From the NCBI RefSeq assembly GCF_003402535.2, contig NZ_AP025171.1, positions 2,232,001 to 2,296,000 of the forward strand: 64,000 nt of DNA, in the 5' to 3' direction. The position numbers were made by a program, and so were the translations under genes. The notes below the pieces were generated by a model. It was not told the origin of the DNA. It saw only the letters and a program-made list of their open reading frames with translations, and searched no databases. The DNA comes from Cupriavidus sp. P-10 (GTDB taxonomy: Bacteria; Pseudomonadota; Gammaproteobacteria; Burkholderiales; Burkholderiaceae). Shown here one piece after another: positions 7,736 to 15,831 of the stretch (the stretch's first letter is position 1; each line of letters starts with the position of its first letter).

Positions 7736-9274
7736 ATGTCACAACAAGTCGTGATCGGTGCCGCGCACTGGATCTATCTGTCAGGGGTAGCAGTCATCGT
7801 GCTGACGATGATCCTGCGCGCCAATGTTGTCGTCCCGTCGATCGTCGGCACCGCCCTGGTCGTCTTTGCGCTCACCGGCAGCCCGGTGTCGGCACTGGGC
7901 GGGGTGTTTTCCGCGAGCCTGGTTGCCGCCAAGGAGCTGTTCAATATCTTCCTGGTGATCGCCTTCATGACGGCGCTGCTCAATGCGCTCAAGACACTGC
8001 GCTCCGACATCCGCATGGTCGAGCCCTTCCGCGTGGTGATGAAGAACGGGCATTCGGCATTCTTCATCCTGGCAGGCATCACCTACGTCATTTCGCTGTT
8101 CTTCTGGCCGACACCGGCCGTGCCGCTGGTCTCGGCCATCCTGCTGCCGGCTGCCATCGCGGCGGGGCTGCCGCCGCTGGCGGGCGCGATGGCGATTGCC
8201 ATTGCCGGGCAAGGCATGGCGTTATCGTCGGACTACGTGATCGGCGTGGCGCCGGGCATCAGCGCCAAGGCCGCCGGTGCGGCGGTCAGCGCCGCGGTGG
8301 TGGCCGACCGAGCGCTGGCGCTGTCGATCATCACCGGCAGCATTGCCCTGTGCCTGGCCTACCTGTCGATGCGCAAGCACATCGTGCCGGCCTGCGGCAC
8401 CCTGCTCGACCGCTGGCAGGCGCAAGCCGGCGGCACCGCCGAGGCAATCGACGGCGGCATCACCTTCGACAAGGCCGAGATTGCCAAGGGCACCGCCCAC
8501 GCCGAACCGCTCGCCACCGACAGCAATATCGAGGCAAGCCTGTCGATGGTCGCCAGGCGCCGGGTGAAGTGGTCGAAGTGCTTCGCCATCGTGACCCCCA
8601 TTGCCTTCCTCGCGGTGGTCGCCGTGATGGTGCTGCCCAAGCTCGGCACCGGCGTGCAGGACCTCAAGGGCGGCGACGCGGCCGCCCTTGTCGGCGGCGT
8701 CGCGGCGGTGCTGATGATGCTGGCGACGCTGGCCGCCGAAGGCCCGCGCCGCATGCTCGACGTGTGCCCGGAGCACATCACCGATGGCTTTGTCTTTGCC
8801 TTCAAGGCGATGGGCTCGGTATTGCCGATTGCCGGCTTCTTCTTTGTCGGCGCCGGCGAGACCGCCGCGCAGATCCTCGGCCTGCCGCCGGGCAAGGCGC
8901 CGAGCCTGCTGTTCGAGCTGATCCAGGCCTACCAGCACATGATCCCGGACAACCACGTGCTGGTCGCCTTTGGCGTGCTGCTGGTCGGCATGATCACCGG
9001 CATCGACGGCTCCGGTTTCGCGGGCCTGCCGCTGACCGGCACGCTGGCGGGCGCGCTCGGCCCGGTGGTCGGCTTCGACCCGGCCACGCTGGCGGCCGTG
9101 GGCCAGATGGGCGCGGTCTGGACCGGCGGCGGCACGCTGATCGCATGGTCGTCGCTGATCGCGGTGGCCGGCTTCGCCCGGGTGCCGGTGCTGGAAGCGG
9201 TGCGCGCGCTGCTGATCCCGGTACTGATCGGGCTGGCGTGCTCCACCGTGGCGGCGATGGTGTTGTGGTCGTAG
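7736..9274 (+). CDS. Polytopic membrane transporter, ion-transporter-like, family not recognised
   Basis: ATG 7736 is preceded by AGGGAG; 512 residues follow. The protein is strongly hydrophobic, with roughly 11-12 membrane segments and a polar cytoplasmic stretch around residues 205-270. Motifs include AVPLVSAILLPAAIAAGLPP, a GQGMALSSDYVIGVAPGIS loop and a late GMITGIDGSGFAGLPLTGT loop, which look like the paired substrate-binding hairpins of the ion-transporter superfamily (GntP/DctM/CitM-like). I cannot name a subfamily. Its promoter carries the cluster operator and it is followed by two ferredoxin genes, so it most likely imports the pathway substrate (inference). A start 14 codons upstream is possible but lacks a ribosome site. 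Confidence 0.75.
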   Translation: MSQQVVIGAAHWIYLSGVAVIVLTMILRANVVVPSIVGTALVVFALTGSPVSALGGVFSASLVAAKELFNIFLVIAFMTALLNALKTLRSDIRMVEPFRVVMKNGHSAFFILAGITYVISLFFWPTPAVPLVSAILLPAAIAAGLPPLAGAMAIAIAGQGMALSSDYVIGVAPGISAKAAGAAVSAAVVADRALALSIITGSIALCLAYLSMRKHIVPACGTLLDRWQAQAGGTAEAIDGGITFDKAEIAKGTAHAEPLATDSNIEASLSMVARRRVKWSKCFAIVTPIAFLAVVAVMVLPKLGTGVQDLKGGDAAALVGGVAAVLMMLATLAAEGPRRMLDVCPEHITDGFVFAFKAMGSVLPIAGFFFVGAGETAAQILGLPPGKAPSLLFELIQAYQHMIPDNHVLVAFGVLLVGMITGIDGSGFAGLPLTGTLAGALGPVVGFDPATLAAVGQMGAVWTGGGTLIAWSSLIAVAGFARVPVLEAVRALLIPVLIGLACSTVAAMVLWS

Positions 9275-9332
9275 CCGTCGCAAGCACTGCTGCTGCAGCC
9301 AGATTTCCCTGACTTTCCCCCAAGACCGAACG

Positions 9333-9683
9333 ATGCCCAAAGTCACCTTCCACAAGCTCGGCGAGACCTTTGTCGACGAGGTCAAGCCCCAGACCAACCT
9401 GGTCGTCCGCGCCGGCATCCGGCAGTTCCCCTACCCCAACCTGCGCTACGAGTGCGGCATGGGCAAATGCTCCAAGTGCGCCTGCCGTGTGCTGACTGGT
9501 GCCGAGCACCTGCCGCCGCCGAACTGGAAGGAGAAGAAGCAACTCGGCGAGCGGCTGGAACAGGGTTACCGGCTGGCGTGCCAGCTCTGGATCGAGCATG
9601 ACATCGAGCTGGCCCAGGACGACCTGCCTGCCGCCACATCAGCCACGTCAGCCACCCTGGCCACGGCCGGCGCCGGAGCCTGA
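9333..9683 (+). CDS. 2Fe-2S ferredoxin (first of two)
   Basis: This 116-residue plant-type ferredoxin has cluster ligands C41, C46, C49 and C83 (C-x4-C-x2-C-x33-C in YECGMGKCSKCACRVL and RLACQLW). An additional cysteine, C51, gives a CxxCxC pattern shared with the second ferredoxin of this operon. The C-terminal tail is Ala/Thr-rich (TSATSATLATAGAGA) and probably unstructured. It would carry electrons from the reductase at 1683-2693 to the diiron oxidase (inference from shared regulation). Only one base separates its stop from the start of the next gene, indicating co-translation. Confidence 0.9.
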   Translation: MPKVTFHKLGETFVDEVKPQTNLVVRAGIRQFPYPNLRYECGMGKCSKCACRVLTGAEHLPPPNWKEKKQLGERLEQGYRLACQLWIEHDIELAQDDLPAATSATSATLATAGAGA

Positions 9684-9684
9684 C

Positions 9685-10011
9685 ATGTTCGTGCTGCTCA
9701 CCAGCCGTCCCGGCCAGTTCCGCACCGAGCCCACCGCCGGCATGACCGCGGTCGAGGCCTACGACTACGTGTTCTACGGCAAACGTACGGCGCGCTTCAT
9801 CATCGCCGAGCTGGCGGCCGGTACCACCGATACCAAGGTGCGGGTGCAAGAGGAAACCCCGCCCGGCATCGTCAACCTGGTCTCGACCAAGTTCCTCGAC
9901 AAGTACGCCACGCTGGAAGCCGCCCGCGCCGCGCTGCGCGAGCTGGCCAGCTTCGGCAGCATGGACATCGCCCTCGTGCCCACGCCGGTCGCCGTGGGCG
10001 GCCAGTCCTGA
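9685..10011 (+). CDS. Conserved-looking small protein of unknown function (108 aa) between two ferredoxins
   Basis: Starts MFVLLTSRPGQFRTEPTAGM at ATG 9685 and ends LVPTPVAVGGQS. I do not recognise a family. There is no signal peptide, membrane helix or metal-ligand cluster (no cysteines). The pattern YDYVFYGKRTARFIIAEL, then KVRVQEETPPGIVNLV, then an alpha-helical stretch (KYATLEAARAALRELA) suggests a compact alpha/beta domain. Placement between two ferredoxin genes, one base after the first, suggests a subunit or assembly partner of the electron-transfer chain or oxidase (inference). Nothing in the sequence contradicts a real gene: codon use matches the neighbours. Confidence 0.75.
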   Translation: MFVLLTSRPGQFRTEPTAGMTAVEAYDYVFYGKRTARFIIAELAAGTTDTKVRVQEETPPGIVNLVSTKFLDKYATLEAARAALRELASFGSMDIALVPTPVAVGGQS

Positions 10012-10057
10012 AGCCCCACGCCCGCAAACTACGCCCGCACGTCACGCATTCATCGCC

Positions 10058-10360
10058 ATGATCCAGATCACCTTCCTCACCAACCACGGCAAGACGGTCA
10101 GCGCGCCGGTCAACAGCAACCTGCTGCGCGTGTCGCTGCGCGAACAGGGCGGCATCCCCTTCAAGTGCGGCGGCGGCCTGTGCGGCACCTGCAAGTGCCG
10201 CATCGACAAGGGCCGGGAGCATACCGACGCGGTCAAGCCAAAGGAAAAGAAACTGCTGACGGAAGAAGAGCTCGCAGGGGGCTTCCGGCTGGCGTGCCAG
10301 ACGTTCATCGATGGCGATATCGCGGTGTCGTGGCAGCCCCGGGAGACAGTGCGCGCCTGA
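10058..10360 (+). CDS. 2Fe-2S ferredoxin (second of two)
   Basis: A 100-residue plant-type ferredoxin with ligands C37, C42, C45 and C80 (FKCGGGLCGTCKCRI and RLACQTF) and an additional C47. It differs enough from the first ferredoxin (different spacing, Lys/Glu-rich loop DAVKPKEKKLLTEEE) that it is not a recent duplicate. Two distinct ferredoxins in one operon suggest separate partners, for example the oxidase and a second redox enzyme, or one that protects or reactivates the other (inference). The stop codon lies 2 bp from the convergent CobT-like gene, with no terminator between. Confidence 0.9.
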   Translation: MIQITFLTNHGKTVSAPVNSNLLRVSLREQGGIPFKCGGGLCGTCKCRIDKGREHTDAVKPKEKKLLTEEELAGGFRLACQTFIDGDIAVSWQPRETVRA

Positions 10361-10362
10361 AC

Positions 10363-12084
10363 TCAGCGCCGCCGCGCGGCGATCAGGCCCGCCACCTCAT
10401 CCAGCGTCGCCATATCCACCGGCTGCGACAGGTCCAGCGCCAGCGTATGCCGGTAATACGGGCTAAGGTCCAGCCCGACGCCCAGCCCCAGCACCTCCAC
10501 GTCACGCAACGCCTCATGCCGCGCCACCACGGCCTTGAGGTGGTTGTCCAGATAGCAGGCGTCGTTGGCCAGCCCGGTGGCGGTATCCATCGGGCTGCCG
10601 TCTGACACCACCAGCAGGATGCGCCGCGCCTTGCCGGTGGCGTGCAGCCGGGCGCAGGCCCACTCGACCCCCTCGCCGTCCACGCCTTCGCGGAACAGGT
10701 CGGCCTTGAGCAGCGCGGTGATGTCGGTACGGGCGCGCCGCCAGCTGCGGCTGGCGTCCTTGAACACCATGTGACAGGTTTCGTTGAGCCGGCCCGGGTG
10801 CGCCGGGCGGCCGCGCGCAAGCCAGTCGGCGCGCGCGCGGCCGCCGTTCCAGGCATTGGTGGTGAAGCCGAGGATTTCGGTGGCCACGCCGGCCTGGTCC
10901 AGCGCGCGCGCCACCAGGTCAAGCAGCAGCGTCAGCGGCTCTGCGTAGGCCTTCATCGATCCCGAGCAGTCCACCAGCAAACCCACCACGCAATCGGCAT
11001 GCGCCTTGTACGCTTCGCGGCGGAACAGGCGCCGTTCGGCGGGCGAGCTGACCAGTTGCGCCAGCCGGCGGCCGTCGATGCGGCCGCTTTCCTCGCCGAA
11101 GGACCAGCCATCGATGCGCGGCTGCGCCAGCGCGGCGCGCAGCTTGCGGGCCAGCCGCGCCACGTTGACGCCGGCGCGGGCGATGCGGGCGTCGAGGCGC
11201 GTACGGTATTCATCGAGCAAGGCGCGCCGTACCAGCGTGGCGGCGCGCACCTCGCGGTCGTAGCGCGTGGTGAAGATGCGGTAGCCGCCGGTGGCGTCGG
11301 CCAGCACGCGGCTGTGGCCGCTGTCGGCAAGCGCGAAGGCTTCGGCCGGCGTTTCGTCGAAATCGAGCCACAGCGCAAAACCCGCGCGCGCGGCGGAAAC
11401 GGCTTTGTCGTCATCCTCGCCAGCACGTGGCGCTTCGCTGTGGACCATGTCCGCGACGGCACGTGCCAGCGCCAGCGCATGCACGGCAAACGCGGCCTGG
11501 TCGTGGCGATGTGCGCGCAAGCCGGCCAGCGATATGCCCAGCACGGGGACGATGGCGGCGCGCGTGGTCTCGATCAAATCTTCGGTGTCTTCGAGCACCG
11601 GCTCGCCGCTCAGGCGCGACCACGCCACCTGCGCCACGGTATAGAGCAGGATGCCGAGATGGCCCTCGGTCAGGCCCGAGCGATGGAACGCGCGCGACCA
11701 CGCCATGAAGCGGTGCCGCAGGTTGGCAGCCACGCCGGCCATGCCGCGTGGCAGGTGGGTTTCGCAGCGCAGTTGTTCGAGCAGTTCGAAAACCAGGCGC
11801 TCGACCGGATCGGTGGGACAGAGGCTGCGGTGCAGCGCTGCGTCGGAATGCGCCTGCCGCAGCGCGGCGCCGTCGGCGGCGCCGCGCAGGCAGGCCGCCG
11901 TGTCAGTGTCCGGATCGGTACGCAGGTGCGGCGCATGCTGCGGCACGGGCCGCATCGCGCGCCATAGCTGGCCGTCGCGGAAATGCAGCGCCGCGTCGCC
12001 GGTCAGCGCGCGCACGGTGGCGCCGGAGAGTTCGTCCTGCCGCTGGCGCCGGCGCAGCTGCTGCGCTGCCGACGCCGCGGTCAT
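10363..12084 (-). CDS. CobT-like VWA-domain protein (cobaltochelatase subunit homologue)
   Basis: This 573-residue protein starts at ATG 12084 inside the stop of the preceding gene (ATGA overlap). The N-terminal two thirds resembles the CobT N-terminal domain with a short acidic patch (EDDDK at about 223-227). The C-terminal third is a von Willebrand A domain whose metal-site motif DCSGS is at 372-376, with VSDGSPMD further on. CobT works with the AAA+ subunit CobS and the large CobN to insert cobalt into hydrogenobyrinate. No cobN or other cobalamin gene is in the window, so a role as an AAA+/VWA metal-insertion or activation chaperone (like NorQ/NorD or CbbQ/CbbO) is more likely (inference). 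Confidence 0.8.
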   Translation of the reverse strand: MTAASAAQQLRRRQRQDELSGATVRALTGDAALHFRDGQLWRAMRPVPQHAPHLRTDPDTDTAACLRGAADGAALRQAHSDAALHRSLCPTDPVERLVFELLEQLRCETHLPRGMAGVAANLRHRFMAWSRAFHRSGLTEGHLGILLYTVAQVAWSRLSGEPVLEDTEDLIETTRAAIVPVLGISLAGLRAHRHDQAAFAVHALALARAVADMVHSEAPRAGEDDDKAVSAARAGFALWLDFDETPAEAFALADSGHSRVLADATGGYRIFTTRYDREVRAATLVRRALLDEYRTRLDARIARAGVNVARLARKLRAALAQPRIDGWSFGEESGRIDGRRLAQLVSSPAERRLFRREAYKAHADCVVGLLVDCSGSMKAYAEPLTLLLDLVARALDQAGVATEILGFTTNAWNGGRARADWLARGRPAHPGRLNETCHMVFKDASRSWRRARTDITALLKADLFREGVDGEGVEWACARLHATGKARRILLVVSDGSPMDTATGLANDACYLDNHLKAVVARHEALRDVEVLGLGVGLDLSPYYRHTLALDLSQPVDMATLDEVAGLIAARRR

Positions 12085-13094
12085 CGCGCGGACTCCGACG
12101 CGGCTGCAACCGCGGCGGTGTCGCCGGGCAGTTGTCCGAAGCAACGCTGGTAATACTCCGCCACCACCGGCCGCTCGGCCTCGTCGCACTTGTTCAGGAA
12201 GGTCAGCCGGAACGCCAGGCCCGGATCGCGGAAGATCTGGCAGTTCTCGGCCCAGCTGATCACGGTGCGCGGCGACATCAGCGCCGACAGGTCGCCTGCC
12301 GCAAACCCGCGCCGCGTCAGTCCCGCCATGGCCACCATTGCGTCGACCAGCGCGCGGCCGGCTTCGTGGTCCAGCTCGGGCACGCGCGCGAGCACGATGC
12401 CCGCCTCTTCCTCGTGCGGCAGGTAGTCCAGCGTGGCGACCACGTTCCAGCGGTCGATCTGCGCGTGGTTGAGCAACTGGGTGCCGTGATAGAGCCCGTT
12501 GACGTTGCCGAGCCCCACGGTATTGGACGTGGCAAACAACCGGAACGACGGATGCGGCCGGATCACCCGGTTCTGGTCGAGCAGCGTGAACTTGCCGTCG
12601 CGTTCCAGGATGCGCTGGATCACGAACATCACGTCGGGCCGGCCCGCGTCGTATTCATCGAAGATCAGCGCCACCGGCCGCTGCAGCGCCCACGGCACGA
12701 TGCCTTCCTGGAACTCGGTCACCTGGCGCCCGTCGCGCACGACGATGGCGTCCTTGCCGACCAGGTCGAGCCGGCTGATATGTCCATCGAGGTTGACGCG
12801 CACGCACGGCCAGTTGAGGCGCGCCGCCACCTGCTCGATATGGGTCGACTTGCCGCTGCCATGCAGCCCCTGCACCATCACGCGCCGGTCACGCATGAAG
12901 CCGGACAGGATCGCCAGCGTCACCTCCGGCTGGAAGCGGTAGGCCGGGTCGATCTCCGGTACGTGGTCGTCGCGCTCGCTGAAGGCCGGCACCATCAGGC
13001 CGGAATCGATGCCGAACACCTCGCGGACCGGAATCATCCGGTCCGGCTTGCCATACTGCTCTTGCGTCACCTCATGCTCCTCGTTGGTCGCCAT
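12081..13094 (-). CDS. CobS-like AAA+ ATPase (MoxR class)
   Basis: With ATG 13094 the product is 337 residues; a GTG at 13106 is the alternative. Walker A GLHGSGKST is at 76-84, Walker B VALIFDEYDA at about 141-150, and a sensor RLFATSNT follows, all as in CobS and MoxR-type ATPases. It overlaps the CobT-like gene by 4 bp, so the two are translationally coupled and almost surely form one ATPase/VWA machine. The gene follows the iclR gene by 57 bp on the same strand and may share its transcript. CobN is absent, so the target metalloenzyme is open. Confidence 0.85.
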   Translation of the reverse strand: MATNEEHEVTQEQYGKPDRMIPVREVFGIDSGLMVPAFSERDDHVPEIDPAYRFQPEVTLAILSGFMRDRRVMVQGLHGSGKSTHIEQVAARLNWPCVRVNLDGHISRLDLVGKDAIVVRDGRQVTEFQEGIVPWALQRPVALIFDEYDAGRPDVMFVIQRILERDGKFTLLDQNRVIRPHPSFRLFATSNTVGLGNVNGLYHGTQLLNHAQIDRWNVVATLDYLPHEEEAGIVLARVPELDHEAGRALVDAMVAMAGLTRRGFAAGDLSALMSPRTVISWAENCQIFRDPGLAFRLTFLNKCDEAERPVVAEYYQRCFGQLPGDTAAVAAASESAR

Positions 13095-13151
13095 GCCTGC
13101 TTTCACCCCGGCACCGCGACCAGCGGAGCAAACCGCGTGACGCCGTGCGCG

Positions 13152-14015
13152 CTATTCGTCCTCGTCGGCGCTTTCCGCACCTTCCGCGCCGCCTTGCCAG
13201 CTGCTGGCGCTTTCGGCCTCGATCGCCGCCAGCGCGCTGGCCGCGCGCTGCAGCGCGGGCAGCAACTGCACCACCTTGTCGCGCGCCACGCGCATGACCG
13301 GGGCCTGCAGCGCCAGCCCCAGGTTGGACTTGCCGCCGTCCACGGCCGGCACCAGCACGCCGATGCAGACCAGCCCGGGCAGGAATTCCTCGTCGTCCAG
13401 TGCGTAACCGTCGCGCTTCACGCGCTCCAGTTCCGCTTCCAGCTGCGCGTGGTCCGTCAGCGTGTTCTGCGTGTACCGCTCCAGCTCCGCATGCGCCAGC
13501 AGCCGCTGCCGCTGCGCCGGCGCCAGCTGCGCCAGGAACAGCTTGCCGGTGGCCGAGCAGTGCGCCGGCACGCGCGAGCCCGGATGCAGGTAGAAGCGCA
13601 GCGGCGCCGCGGTTTCCACGCGGTCCAGGTACAGCACCTCGCCGCCCGAGAACGCGGTCAGGTTGCAGCTCTCGCCCACCTCTTCCACCAGCCGCCGCAG
13701 CGCCATATGGCGCGCGCCGTGCGAGGTGCTGTTGAGCAACAGGTTCTCCGCCAGCCGGCGCAGCCGCAGGCCGGTGCCGTATTGCCGCCCGTCGCCGTTG
13801 CGCTGGATCAGCCCCGCCGCCTCGAGCTGCTGCAGCATGCGGTGCAGCGTTGGCTTGGGCAGGCCGGTTTCTTCCACCAGCGCCTGCAGGTTGAAGGACT
13901 GGTCCTTCTCCGCGATGACTTCGAGCAGGCCGAACAAACGCAGTGCCGGCGTGTCTCCGTCGGGCTTGGCGTCACTTTTGGCGAGGCGCATATCGTTCAT
14001 GCCTGGCTCCATCAT
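13152..14015 (-). CDS. IclR family transcriptional regulator
   Basis: A 287-residue protein with an N-terminal winged helix (ALRLFGLLEVIAEKDQSFNL through PKPTLHRMLQQLEAAGLI) and an IclR effector domain (SRVPAHCSATGKLFLAQL; GYALDDEEFLPGLVCIGVLV). The C-terminal tail is Ser/Ala/Glu-rich. IclR proteins sense small organic acids. It is divergent from the amino-acid permease, and the 319-bp gap between them holds a perfect 6-bp inverted repeat, so it likely controls that permease and perhaps the cobS/cobT-like pair downstream of itself. Confidence 0.9.
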   Translation of the reverse strand: MMEPGMNDMRLAKSDAKPDGDTPALRLFGLLEVIAEKDQSFNLQALVEETGLPKPTLHRMLQQLEAAGLIQRNGDGRQYGTGLRLRRLAENLLLNSTSHGARHMALRRLVEEVGESCNLTAFSGGEVLYLDRVETAAPLRFYLHPGSRVPAHCSATGKLFLAQLAPAQRQRLLAHAELERYTQNTLTDHAQLEAELERVKRDGYALDDEEFLPGLVCIGVLVPAVDGGKSNLGLALQAPVMRVARDKVVQLLPALQRAASALAAIEAESASSWQGGAEGAESADEDE

Positions 14016-14334
14016 AGGTAAGTTTCATTTTCAGAGTCAAATCATATCAATTATCGAAACTTCTGGTTGACCTTCCGCCGGGGAGGGCCTACATTCCGGT
14101 GAAACAATAATTTTTCGGAACATCTGGTTCCGGATTTTTAAGCAGACACCGGAGACTAGTCGACATGGACGGATAAGCATCCCGCACCCGGGATTGCAAA
14201 CACTGAACCGACCACGGCCGCGGCTGGCGTTTCCCGCGCCGCCACCTATACAGAAGAGAAGCCGTGGCGCCTGCCAAAAACGCTGGTCTGGCTGCAAGTA
14301 GTACCGGCAGCACGCGCAGCACAGGAGACACACC
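14016..14334. other. 319-bp divergent intergenic region between iclR and permease genes
   Basis: The stretch is AT-richer than its surroundings near 14030-14150 and holds the inverted repeat at 14116-14132, described separately. The part from 14150 to 14334 looks like an untranslated leader for the permease. I see no small gene with a credible ribosome site. Confidence 0.6.
14116..14132. promoter_or_regulatory. Candidate IclR operator
   Basis: CGGAAC, 5 bp, GTTCCG is a perfect inverted repeat of 6-bp arms (17 bp overall). IclR-family operators are often short inverted repeats of this size with GGAA/TTCC arms. It lies between the divergent iclR and permease genes. A related half-site (AACTTCTGGTT) is near 14058-14068. 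Confidence 0.5.
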
Positions 14335-15771
14335 ATGATCCAACAACCCGAGTCCGGCAACGGACTATCCCACGGCCTCAAGCAACGCCACATGACCATG
14401 ATCGCCCTTGGCGGCGTGATCGGCGCTGGCCTGTTCGTCGGCAGCGGCGTCGTCATCAAGTCGGCCGGCCCCGGCGCGGTCCTTTCCTTCCTGATCACCG
14501 GCCTGCTGGTCGTGCTGGTCATGCGCATGCTGGGCGAGATGGCGTGCGCGCTGCCCGGCACCGGCGGCTTCTACGAGTATGCCCGCGAAGCCTGGCGCGA
14601 TCGCCCCGCGGTGGGCAACCTCGCCGGCTTCCTGACCGGCTGGATGTACTGGTATTTCTGGGTCATCGTGGTGGCGCTCGAAGCCGTCGCCGGCGCCGAC
14701 CTGGTGCGCTACTGGCTGCCCGACGTACCCAACTGGATCATCAGCCTGGTGCTGCTGGTGATGCTGACGCTGACGAACCTGGTGTCGGTCAAGTCGTTCG
14801 GCGAGTTCGAGTTCTGGTTCGCCTCGATCAAGGTCGCGGCGATCATCGTGTTCCTGTTCGTCGCCGGCGTGTACGTGCTGGGCCTCGCTCCCGGCGCACA
14901 GGGCATGCAAGTGGCGAACCTGACCGTCAACGGCGGCTTCCTGCCGAACGGGATCGTGCCGGTGCTGACCGGCGCGGTCGCGGCCACCGGGTTCTACTTC
15001 GGCGCCGAGATCGTCACCATCGCCGCCGCCGAGACCGCCGAGCCGCAGAAGGCAGTGGCCAAGGCCACCAGCTCGGTGATCACCCGCGTGCTGGTGTTCT
15101 ATGTCGGCTCGATCCTGCTGGTGGTATGCCTGGTGCCGTGGAACTCCAACAGCATCTCCACGCCGTACGTCAGCGCGCTGAACGTGATGGGCGTTCCCGC
15201 CGCCGCGCAGATCATGAACGCGATCGTGCTGACCGCGGTGCTGTCGGCGCTCAACTCCGGCCTGTACGCTTCGTCGCGCATGCTGTTCGCGCTGACCCGC
15301 CGCGGCGACGCGCCGCAGTCGCTGGCCCGCGTCAGCCGCAACGGCGTGCCGGTCCGCGCCATCCTGGTGGCCACGCTGTTCGGCTACGGCGCGGTGGTCA
15401 TGTCCTATGTCTCGCCCGATACGGTGTTCGCCTTCCTGGTCAACTCGTACGGCACCGTCGCCATCTTCGTCTACATCCTGATCGCGATCTCGCAGCTGCG
15501 CCTGCGCTCGCGGCTGGAACGCGAAGCGCCGGGCCTGCTGCGCGTGCGCATGTGGTGCTTCCCGTATCTCACCTATGTCGCGATCCTGGGCATGCTGGGC
15601 ATCGTGATCGCCATGGCCTTTATCCCCGACCAGCGCACACCGCTTGCGCTGGGGGTGGTCAGCCTGCTGATCCTGCTGATTGCCTACGGCGCGCGGCAAC
15701 TGTTTCGCCGTGGCGCGGAGCCGGTAGTACCGCTGGCAGAGATGCCAGGGCCAGACCTCCACAAGTATTGA
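14335..15771 (+). CDS. Amino-acid permease, APC superfamily (GabP/AAT-like)
   Basis: A 478-residue protein with about 12 membrane segments. The N-terminal consensus GLKQRHMTMIALGGVIGAGL is the typical opening of the AAT family (GabP, AnsP, CycA, ProY). YEYAREAWR and AAAETAEPQKAV are further family marks. It imports an amino acid or GABA by proton symport; the cargo cannot be fixed from sequence. The neighbouring MocR regulator, NTF2-like protein and PuuB-like oxidase suggest GABA, a polyamine derivative or another amino compound (inference). The gene opens the rightward run from the iclR divergent region. Confidence 0.88.
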   Translation: MIQQPESGNGLSHGLKQRHMTMIALGGVIGAGLFVGSGVVIKSAGPGAVLSFLITGLLVVLVMRMLGEMACALPGTGGFYEYAREAWRDRPAVGNLAGFLTGWMYWYFWVIVVALEAVAGADLVRYWLPDVPNWIISLVLLVMLTLTNLVSVKSFGEFEFWFASIKVAAIIVFLFVAGVYVLGLAPGAQGMQVANLTVNGGFLPNGIVPVLTGAVAATGFYFGAEIVTIAAAETAEPQKAVAKATSSVITRVLVFYVGSILLVVCLVPWNSNSISTPYVSALNVMGVPAAAQIMNAIVLTAVLSALNSGLYASSRMLFALTRRGDAPQSLARVSRNGVPVRAILVATLFGYGAVVMSYVSPDTVFAFLVNSYGTVAIFVYILIAISQLRLRSRLEREAPGLLRVRMWCFPYLTYVAILGMLGIVIAMAFIPDQRTPLALGVVSLLILLIAYGARQLFRRGAEPVVPLAEMPGPDLHKY

Positions 15772-15831
15772 TGTGCCACGCGGCGCGCCAGTGCAGTAAG
15801 CTGGCGCGCTGTGTCGTTTAGCCGCCGCAAC

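Noticed and set aside
10363..13094. Cobalamin biosynthesis locus
   Set aside because: CobS- and CobT-like genes are present, but no cobN, cobalt transporter, corrin methyltransferase or cobalamin riboswitch is visible, so the label is not supported.
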